Source: Halicephalobus mephisto
Taxonomy: Eukaryota > Nematoda > Chromadorea > Rhabditida > Panagrolaimidae
DNA length: 64,000 bases
Reading direction: 5' to 3'
NCBI GenBank assembly: GCA_009193035.1
Contig: SWDT01000257.1
Location: forward strand, 1 to 64,000
Below the pieces are notes generated by a model that saw only the letters and a list, made by a program, of their open reading frames with translations, was not told where the DNA came from and did no database searches. The position numbers were made by a program, and so were the translations under genes. Shown piece by piece: positions 1 through 8,681 of this stretch; position 1 is the stretch's first letter, and every line of letters begins with the position of its first letter.

Positions 1-459
1 TGTACTACAGAAAGAAATTTATTTGTTTTTACGATTAATGAAAATAGGAACTTGAGAACCAGACCTTTCAAAGTGTTTAAAAGCCAAACATCCCACGTCA
101 TTTTCAGTATAGAACTTTCGAAAAATTGAAAAATAAAACTAATCTGATTTCCGAAAGCACAGAATGGCAGAAGATTCCTTTTAGCTCTTTAGTTTTTATT
201 TTGGTTGTTGAAAATCTTCTAAAATTTGGCTTCTCCTCGTGGCGAACAACGTCTCTTGTCTTTTGGGAGCTTGTTAAATTGTAGAAAAAACAGCCTCTGG
301 CATTTTTAGCTCTTGAGGAAACTCCTTTTTGTCTAAAAATTTAAAAGTCTGAACTAAAATGTGTCTTAACCCCAAACTTGCCACCTCGTGGGAAAAATGG
401 TCATTGTTTGCTGGCCTGTTTTTGACATATATTACAAACCGAGAAATCCGTTTTCAATG
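1..459. other. Intergenic, no gene seen
   Basis: A+T-rich sequence of moderate complexity. I see no open frame with splice signals on either strand and no tandem repeat. It could be spacer, or a distal exon or UTR of a gene outside the window. Confidence 0.5.
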
Positions 460-1010
460 GGTATTTTAGTTAAAATTTCCTCGATATTTATAAAATACTT
501 TGTATATATAAAAACTATTTCTAAAAAAATATAAAATCAGTATTCCTAGTACCGTAATATAATTCCTAAATCTATCCAGAAAATTAATTACGAAATAAAG
601 TTAAATATTTCCTTGATATTTATAAATATTTTCTTATATAAAAACTATTCTAAAAGTATAAAATCAAGTACTCTATATACCGTAATACAAAGTTCCTAAA
701 ATCTATCAGAGAATTAATTACGAAATAAAGTTTAAAATTTCCTCGATATTTATAAATATTTGAATAATATAAAACTACTTCTAAAAAAGTATAAAATCAG
801 GTTACTCCCATGTACCGTAATATAAATTTTTAAATTTACCTAACAGGATATTTTTTAAATTAATTATGATAAGTTAAAATTTTCGATATTGTAAATATTT
901 TTTAAAATTAACTTTGAAAAATAATACAAGGTTAGGCTATTCCATATATCGTAATTTAGTATTTTTAAGTTCATCTAAAAATTTTCTAAAAAAATAATTA
1001 CGAAATATCA
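460..1010. repeat. Imperfect tandem repeat, about 120-130 bp unit, about 4 copies
   Basis: Four degenerate copies contain CGATATTTATAAATATT, then TATAAAATC, then TACCGTAATA, then AATTAATTACGAAATAAAG. The TACCGTAAT core also occurs in the composite repeats near 13.4, 20.4, 22.2 and 25.5 kb, so this is probably an old relative of that family. Confidence 0.65.
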
Positions 1011-1059
1011 CGCGAACCACGAATTAACAGTTATTTTTAGTTTCTAGAAGATTCCAAAA

Positions 1060-1335
1060 TTTTTTAGGACTATTTTGGACAAATTCACTTTTTTATATAA
1101 TATAATTTATTTATTTTTAAAAAATCATAAACTCCAAATTTTTAATTTTTTGGTCCGATTGGAAAACTTCAAAAATTCCTGTTGAGACTGTTTTTCGATA
1201 AAATTCACTTTTTTTATAATAATATAATTTTGACTATTTTTAAAAAATCATAAACTCCAAATATTTAATTTTTCGGTCCCAACTGGAAAGCTTCAAAAAT
1301 TCCTGTTGAGACTGTTTTTCGACAAACTCGTTTTA
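1060..1335. repeat. Two-copy direct repeat, about 125 bp
   Basis: Two copies share AAATTCACTTTTTT, AAAAAATCATAAACTCCAAA, GGTCC..ATTGGAAA.CTTC and CCTGTTGAGACTGTTTTTCG. The GGTCC and GAGAC parts are degenerate versions of the dispersed hairpin repeat seen elsewhere in the window. Confidence 0.6.
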
Positions 1336-3944
1336 ACTTTTATATATTGTATGACAAGTGTCGTTTTCTCCGGATTTGTGAGTACTTCCGACTTTGTAAA
1401 AGAATTCTGAGTACTTACACTTTATTTTTTGTTTTGGTCAATGTTTTGCGAACGAATATTTACCAACCTTTTCAACGTTTCGTTTTTCGTCGAAAATTTT
1501 TCGGACATGTTTGAATTTGTAAACCTCGACTTGTTTTAACTTTCTTTGATACTTGATCCGAGATTAAATTTTCCCAATATGATCGGATTTGTCGAACTCA
1601 ATTCGAATCAGTTTGTCGAGATCAGGAAAACCGAAACACTTTCCGGTTTTTAATTCAGTCTCAGGTTTCGTCCAACACAAGTCAGAACTTGGCCTGAAAA
1701 GTCATTTTTCTTCGAGAATTTTTCCGAAATAAAATATTTTATTTCATATATAAAAAATAATATTAATCCTTAATAATTATTTTTCCAAAAATTAAAAAAA
1801 TTAAAAAAAATATTTTTCCGAAATAAAAATATTTTATTTCATATATAAAAAATAATAAATATTTTTAATAATTACTTTTCTAAAAATTAAAAAATTTAAA
1901 AAAAATATTTTTTCGAAATAAAATATTTTTTATTTATATATAAAAATAATATTTATTTTTAATAATTATTTTTCCAAAAATTAAAAAATAAAAAATATTT
2001 TATTTCATATATAAAAAAGTAATATTTATTTTTTAAAAATTTAAAATTAAAAATACTTTATTTTATATATAAGAAAAAATATTTATTTTTAATAATTATT
2101 TTTTCTAAAAATTTAAAAAATCTATATATTAAAATTTTAATTTTAAAAAATATTTTTAAAAATAAAATATATTTTGTTTTATTTGATAAATGTTCAGAAT
2201 TTTTTTCTAAAATAAAAAATTAAAATAAATTCAAAAATTCGATAAAAAATTTAAAAAATCGAATTTATTTTTTTGATAAAATAATTTTTAATTTTTAATT
2301 TTTAAAATTAATTTTAATAATTATTTTTTAAATTAACTAAATTTTCGACATTGATTATATTTATTATTTTAGAAAAAAATAAAAATGTGAAAAATCGGAT
2401 TTTTGAGATTATTTTTTTCATAGATGTTCGAAAATTGGATTCTGGATTCCGAATTTAGTTTTTAAAAAAATCGGATTAAATATATGAATCGTTTCAGAAA
2501 ATGTTTTTATTTTTAGGATAATTTTAAAATTTCAAATATATAACGAAGAAATTTTATTTCATAGATAATTTTAGAAATTTATTTTAAATATAATAATAAA
2601 TAAATTTTTTTATTTTTATATCTTTAAATATGTAAAAAAATTTGAATTCATAGATTAGTTTAAAAATTAAATTTGAAAATAATAACATTTAAATTTTAGA
2701 AAATCTTTAATTATGATGGAAAAATTTGAATTCATAGATAATTTTAAAAGTTCATTTTAAATATGATAATATATAAATTATTTTTTATTTTTAAACTTTA
2801 AAAATACGTAATGAAGAAATTTGAATTGATATATGGATGAGTTTAAAAATGAATTTTGAGTAAAGTGACTTTTCTTGTGAGTAAAGTTAAATCGGAACGG
2901 GAAAGCAGCGTGTCAAACGATGTGGCTCATTTGTCTTATTTAAGCACAATAGAGCTGCTGGAGAACAGATTGTCATTCATTCTGGAAGCGTTCTGCCGGC
3001 TTTAGACGAAATTTTGTATTTCACCATCTTTATTAAATTAAAATTTTTTTTATAAAAATTCTTTATAAATTTTTTAATAAAATTTTTTTTGTAAATATTC
3101 TTTATAAATTTTTTAATAAAATTTTTAATAAAATTTTTTTTGTAAATTTTTTTATATAACTTTTGTAAATTTTTAAATAAAATTTTTTTTAATAATTTTC
3201 TTTAAAATAATTTTTTTAATAAAACTTCTTTTATAGAATTTTTTTAATAAAATTTTTTTTATAAAACTTTTATAAATTTTTTAATAAAGTTTTTTCTATA
3301 AAAATTCTTTATAGAATTTTTTAATAAAATTTTTTTTATAAGTTTTTTAATAAAACTTTTATAAATTTCTTTAGCAAAATTTTTTTTATAAAACTTTTAT
3401 AAATTTTTTTAATAAAATTTTTTTATATAACTTTTATAGAATTTTTTAATAAAATTTTTTTATAATTTTCTTTAATAAAATTTCTTTAACGAAATTTTTT
3501 ATAAAACTTTTATAGAATTTTTTTTATAAATGTTTCTTTAAACTTTTTTAAAAATCTCGACATGTGTTGTTGATAGTCGAGAAAAGCCCTCTCAGATGTA
3601 GTTTTGCCTCAGGGTATAGAGCTTTTGCAAAAATAAACTTGAAATTTTTTATTGATTAAATTAGTGCTTTATTATTTTGAATATTGTAATTTTAAAAAGT
3701 AATTTTCTTGAATTTTTAAATTCGCGCGTAAAAAACAAAAATTTTACAATTTTTACAAAAATTAAATTTCGTTTTTTTACTTTTTATCTGAATTTTTGGA
3801 TTTCTAGGAAATTTTCAAAAATCGGTGTTGAGAAAATTTTTATTTTAAAAAATTCGGAAATTTTGTGTTTAAAAAAAATCAAAAAATCCGTGTTGAGATT
3901 AATTAGAAAATTTTTGTTTAGAAAATTCTAAAATATATTTTTAA
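1336..3944. other. Gene-poor A+T-rich stretch with low-complexity repeats
   Basis: 1700-2110 has about five degenerate copies of a roughly 100-base unit containing TTTATTTCATATATAAAAAATAAT. 3030-3540 is a low-complexity run of ATAAAATTTTTTTTATAAA variants. A less A+T-rich patch at 2880-3015 is open on the plus strand for about 40 codons but lacks a start codon or convincing splice sites. The 84-codon frame at 3677-3931 is A+T-driven and I do not accept it. Confidence 0.55.
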
Positions 3945-4392
3945 AAATAAGAAGTAATCTTTTCAAAAATAATAATTAAAAATCCCTGAATTTTGTCAAA
4001 AATTCTAAAATATTTTAGTTTTATAATATTATTTTTAAAAATAAGAAGCAATCTTCTCAAGGAGAGTAATTAATTAAAAATCACTGAATTTTGCTAAAAA
4101 TCTTTAATATATTTTTAGTTTTATGGTATTATTTTTAAAAATAAGAAGTAATCTTCTCAAGGAGAGTAATTAATTAAAAATCATTAAATTTTGTCCAAAA
4201 TTCTAAAATATATTTTTAGTTTTATAATATTATTTTTAAAAATAAGAAGCAATCTTCTCAAGGAGAGTAATTAATTAAAAATCATTAAATTTTGTCAAAA
4301 ATTCTAAAATATTTTAGTTTTATGGTGTTATTTTTAAAAATAAGAAGCAATCTTCTCAAGGAGAGTAATTAATTAAAAATCATTAAATTTTG
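3945..4392. repeat. Tandem repeat, about 100 bp unit, about 4.5 copies
   Basis: Units share AATAAGAAGCAATCTTCTCA, then AGGAGAGTAATTAATTAAAA, then ATCATTAAATTTTGTC. Copies differ at only a few positions, so amplification is fairly recent. No reading frame runs through it. Confidence 0.8.
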
Positions 4393-4769
4393 CGGAGACG
4401 GTCTTGCGCGAAAGCTTTCTTATTCGTTAATTGTCCGAATTGCCCGTTTGGCACTTTTCGTTCTTGGCCGGAAATTGGTTCTTTTCGTCATTTCTGAATC
4501 ATTTTGGCTTTTCAAAGGTGAAAGTGCCTTAGGCAAAACTTGACTCCAGAAAAGTGTTTTTAAAATTTTTTCAATTTTTTGGTTGTCTTAGCAACATTGG
4601 AAAATATTTCACGTGCCTTCTTGTCAGCTTAAATATTTAGTTTTTTAATCCTCGTTGAACATCCTTAATCTTCCAATATTTAGAATCCAATCCTGAAGTC
4701 CATAAAACGGTCAACGTCAAAATCAAAATTAAATTGAATTTTCGCGCAACAATTAGGTAGCTTGTTTGA
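4393..4769. other. Unique spacer between two repeat arrays
   Basis: Less A+T-rich than its surroundings and not repeated in the window. Short open stretches exist on both strands without a start codon or consistent splice sites. I see no supportable gene. Confidence 0.4.
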
Positions 4770-5575
4770 ATTCTGCGAGCAACCTGCGGATTTGGTTGTA
4801 ATTTTGATTTATTAAAATAAATATTGCGCGCAGACTGCAGATTTGAGTTTGATACTGATCTATCTGGTGAAATTCTGCAAGCAATCTGCGGTTTTGATTG
4901 TGATTTTGATTTATTGGGATGAATATTGCGCGCAGACTGCAGATATGAGTTTGATACTGATCTATCTGGTGAAATTCTGCAAGCAACCTGCGAATTTGAT
5001 TGTGATTTTGATTTATTGAAGTAAATATTGCGCGCAGACTGCAAATTTGAGTTTGATACTGATCTATCTGGTGAAATTCTGCAAGCAACCTGCGGATTTG
5101 ACTTTGATATCGATCATGTTTGAATAAATATTGCGCGCAGATTGCAGATTTGACTTCGACATTGACTTATGTCTTGGAATATTGCGCGCAGATTGCAGAT
5201 TTAATTTTAATTTTAACTTTAACTTTGATGTCGATTTATCTATAAAAAATATCACAATCAACCTGCAAATTTAATTTTAATCTTGATTACGACTTTGATG
5301 TCGATATACCTATCCTAACGTTGTAAGCAAACTGCAAATTTGATTTTAATTTTGACTTTGGTATTAACTTAGGGAGCTTGCCTAAAATATGTAAGGTTTA
5401 CATGGTGCTTTTCTGGGACTTCTTTCCCTCTGTAAGTCTTACATGTTTTAGGTAAGCTCCCTTATCTGTCAGAATATTGCGCGCAACCTGCAGATTTGTT
5501 TTTAATTTTGACTTTGATGTCAGCTTATCTGTCAGAATGTTGCGCGCAACCTGCAAATTTGGTTTTGATGGCAAT
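4770..5575 (+). repeat. GCGCGCAA minisatellite array 1
   Basis: Repeats are built on TTGCGCGCAGACTGCAGATTT alternating with TTCTGCAAGCAACCTGCGG. The first part has a roughly 102-base unit (two cores per unit), then single 50-65 base units such as ATTGCGCGCAACCTGCAAATTTG. Since 102 is divisible by three, the minus strand shows long repetitive open frames; I treat these as artefacts. It is one of five arrays of this family and has the plus orientation. Confidence 0.85.
5372..5461. mobile_element. Foldback MITE-like insertion with TTA duplication
   Basis: The ends are imperfect inverted repeats, GGGAGCTTGCCTAAAATATG and CATGTTTTAGGTAAGCTCCC, enclosing a short loop. It interrupts one unit of minisatellite array 1: the uninterrupted unit reads GACTTATCTGTCAG, and here TTA flanks the insertion on both sides (5369-5371 and 5462-5464). 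A 3-bp TTA target duplication is typical of PIF/Harbinger-type elements (established knowledge). It is far too short to encode a transposase, so any movement would be non-autonomous. Confidence 0.7.
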
Positions 5576-6041
5576 CATTTTATATACTTCGGCACAAAAG
5601 TTTTAATTACTGTTGTTCTTTTCGATAAAACATCAATTTCGACCTTGAATTCATCTTTGTTTTCTTTCCGTCAGTCTTGAAAAGAACCGACTCGAACGTC
5701 CCTCACCTAATATGGACGGGTTCCCTCAAAGCGAGTCAAGGCTGCCTCACTTTTTCGGTAAATTACTCAAAGTTCACCGCTATTGTTCTGTTTTCCTTTT
5801 TTCCGGATAAATAAATCATATTTTTCTCTCATGGTTGTAAATGAGGACATACGATTAGGGATATATGGATACATTTGATGTTTATATAAATAAACCACGA
5901 AATAAAAATTGATTTTTATAAAAATTGACTATAAAGTAGTTTAGTGATTTTTTTATGCTTATTTTACCTATTTGTACAAATATGATTTGGTCTAATAATC
6001 ACGAATTTTTTTGAGTTTTACGACAGCTGTTCCCGGCGACA

Positions 6042-6376
6042 TTCGCAAATTTTATCTTATTTATTTTTTTTGAATATTTTTTTTTGATATTTAAATCAAC
6101 TTAATACCTTAGTTAAGTAAGAAAAAATTAGTTCAAAAATAATTTCGAAATCAGTAAGAATTAAAAAGAAAAAAGGGAACGAATGTCGTTGGGGAGAAGC
6201 TGTACAACATTCGCTCCCTTTATTTCGCAAATTTTATCTTATTTATTTTTTATATTAATTTTGTTATAATTAAATTAACTTAATACTTTAGTTAAGTAAG
6301 AAAAAATTAGTTCAAAAATAATTTCGAAATCAGTAAGAATTAAAAATAAAAAAAAAGGGAACGAATGTCGCTGGGG
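6042..6376. repeat. Direct duplication of about 153 bp, with hairpin between copies
   Basis: 6042-6194 and 6223-6376 are near-identical, each running from TTCGCAAATTTTATCTTATT to GGGAACGAATGTCG.TGGGG. Between them GGGAACGAATGTCGTTG pairs with ACAACATTCGCTCCC (6175-6218), a possible hairpin or element end. Part of the unit is faintly present upstream at 5880-6030. Confidence 0.7.
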
Positions 6377-7071
6377 GGAGCAACTGTCGTACAGCCTCGT
6401 TTTTGTACTTAATTCGGTCGTTTCTGAAGGAACACATTAGTTGCAGAATGGCCCAGCATTCGTACGTGGTTTTATATCCTTTTTGGCCGTTTATAAAAGG
6501 GACAATTTGACTAGAGATTGATCTATTAGTCACGCGTGATTTCGCATTTTTTTCATCCATTTTTGAAAATTTATATAAATTAAAACTTGTGCTTTGATTT
6601 ATCAAAGTCGAAAATCAGAGTTGGAAGTCAAAATTAGAGCTTTTCGCCTTAGAACACGACTTGAATTACAATTTTATCTTAAAAATCCACATAAATTCAA
6701 AATATTAACATGGACAAAACAGATTTTTGAAAAAATTCATAAATATTGTTTTAGAACGAAAATTCCGAATTTTAGTTCTCAACCTTGTACTTTATATAGT
6801 CTAAGTCCAAAATCAAAATTTGGATTTTTCGTCCCAAGACACGATTTGAGGGTTATATCTCTACTTGAAAAATCCGAGTAATTTTTAATTATTAAATTTA
6901 GTAAAACATTTTCGAAATACAAAAAAATCTATTTTCTTAGGACGAGAACTTCGGCCTCAAATTCTGATCGTCAACTTTGATAAAATACAATACTGGTCTC
7001 CCAAATGACTTCCGTGATCCGACCTATATGAACAACATATACTATTTTTATTTACATAATTTTTAGGAAAA
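6377..7071. other. Spacer upstream of the Shisa-like gene
   Basis: Mixed complexity. The 95-codon plus frame at 6594-6881 and the 91-codon minus frame at 6330-6605 have A+T-driven composition and no splice support. Any promoter of the gene at 7072 should lie here, but I see no convincing TATA element. TTTTTAG just before 7067 could be a trans-splice acceptor for that gene. Confidence 0.4.
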
Positions 7072-8356
7072 ATGTTGCAGCAATTGTCCTTGTGTCTGAT
7101 TGCAGCTGTCATTGCTATTGCCAGTGGCGATATCCAGGGAGATATTAAAGACACAGTCGATAAAGCTACCAATGTGGAGGTGGTTTTCGAAATGTCCTTA
7201 GATAATAATTGTTTAATTTTAGAGCGGTTCTAAATGGTGCCCTATACCATTTGCCGGAACTGAATGTCCTCCGAGTGGATTTGCTTGGCATTACAAATGC
7301 TGTGGTGAATTGAACAATAATTGTTGTTTCCACCTCCAGGTTTGTTATTAAGGATAGTATTTATCTACAATATAGTCCATAAGCTTTGAATTATTGGTTG
7401 TAATTTGGTTTATCGTACAGTATCAGGGAGTTACTGTATACTGCCGAAATACCTACAGTAAGATCTACAATCTGAGCTATATATGACATCTTTAAAACTT
7501 CGGCTTAAAAAGTTGTGACGTTTTTTAAACAAAGTACAGTATAGTCGGTAGATTTAAAACTAATGGTTGTAATTTCCTTTCTTATGCAGTAATAAGGAAG
7601 TACTCTAGGTTGTTAGAGTCACTACAGTAAGGTCTGCAATTTGAGCTATCTATGGCATTTCTAAACATTCTGCTTCTGAAGTTACAGCATCTTGAAAACA
7701 AAGTACAGTGCTGTTCGTAAGTTCAGAACTATTGACTGCAATTCGGTCAATTATACAGTAATAAGAAAGTACTGTAGATTATTGGAATCCTCTCATTGAG
7801 ATCTACAACTTAAGCTATTAACGATTACTTCTTATTGTATGGTTAGAAAATTATGGTGGGAAATTCAAATTTTTTTTCATAAAAATTGTCAAACTTCATG
7901 TTTTAAAAAATTTGGATTTTCTTTCAGAACTTTTCAACTATAAAACGTACAGTAATCTTTGACAGCTTAAATCCTAGATTCAATTGAGGAGATTATAAGG
8001 ATCTACAGTACTTTCTTATTACTGTATAATTGACCGAACTGCAGTCAATAGTTCTGAATTTACGAACAGCACTGTACTTGATTTTCAAGATGCCGTAACT
8101 TCAGAAGCAGAATGTTTAAAAAAATCCTCAGTAGTTCAACTTGTAGAGGATCTTCTAAGGATTCTAAAGACCTACAGTACTTCCTTGTTACTGTGTAATT
8201 TGAAAAATTATAATGAGTCATTTCGAAATTACATATTATACTATATGTGGATTTTTGCAGAACTGGGCGATTATTATCCTGGTCATCATTGGGATCTTCT
8301 TCGTCGTCAGCTTGGCCCTTGGACTTATCCGATGTCTCTTCTGCCGAAGAAAGTGA
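7072..8356 (+). CDS. Small cysteine-rich type I membrane protein, Shisa-like
   Basis: Three exons: 7072-7179, 7223-7339 and 8261-8356, all joining in phase 0, giving 106 residues. Residues 1-19 form a signal peptide (MLQQLSLCLIAAVIAIASG). The ectodomain carries six cysteines in the order C, C, CC, CC (WCPIP, TECPP, KCCGE, NCCFH). A 22-residue hydrophobic segment follows (AIIILVIIGIFFVVSLALGL) and then a tiny tail, IRCLFCRRK, whose cysteines could be palmitoylated. Single Cys, CP, CCG, then CC, followed directly by a membrane span, resembles the Shisa N-terminal module. Shisa proteins act as membrane adaptors in trafficking or receptor assembly, but that function is not shown here. The start is supported by the signal peptide, and TTTTTAG lies just upstream. 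Intron 2 (921 bases) carries a long foldback repeat. The gene converges with the glycosyltransferase-like gene. The exon structure is well supported; the family call is moderate. Confidence 0.75.
7585..8205. repeat. Long foldback repeat inside intron 2
   Basis: Left arm 7585-7815 and right arm 7955-8205 are inverted copies of one another, with a spacer of roughly 140 bases. Matching blocks include CTGCTTCTGAAGTTACAGCA versus TGCCGTAACTTCAGAAGCAG, and ACAGTAATAAGAAAGTACTG versus CAGTACTTTCTTATTACTGT. Related elements lie at 31208-31633, 45636-45800 and 48318-48593. It encodes nothing and would form a very long RNA hairpin in the pre-mRNA. Confidence 0.85.
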
Positions 8357-8681
8357 ACATTTCTGTTTCGTTCGCTAGGATACCAGTGCAGCTTCTCGCG
8401 CAACACGGATGACGATGTTTGCTTTCAAAATCGCAAATATTTTAAAAATTAAAATTTAAAAATTTATTTGAATTTATCACTTGCTCAAAAATCCTAAAAA
8501 TGGAGCGTTTTTAAACATTAGTATTATTTTTGAAAATGTATATTTTTTAAATTTTTTTATTATTTAATCGATAAAGAAAAGTTTCCAAAATAGTGTGTTC
8601 CAGGGCGTTTATGTCGAAAAATGACGTCATTTCCGGACTTAAGTTTTCAAATATCTGAAAAATTAAAAATTATTTTAAAAA

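Noticed and set aside
4637..5088. Two overlapping minus-strand frames (135 and 111 codons) with repeating peptide units
   Set aside because: They fall exactly on minisatellite array 1, whose 102-base period preserves frame. Both frames repeat with the DNA unit and lack splice or start context.
6594..6881. 95-codon plus frame
   Set aside because: Contains the widespread TTTTCG(C/T)..TTAGAACACGA repeat wording and A+T-driven residues; no splice sites or homology.
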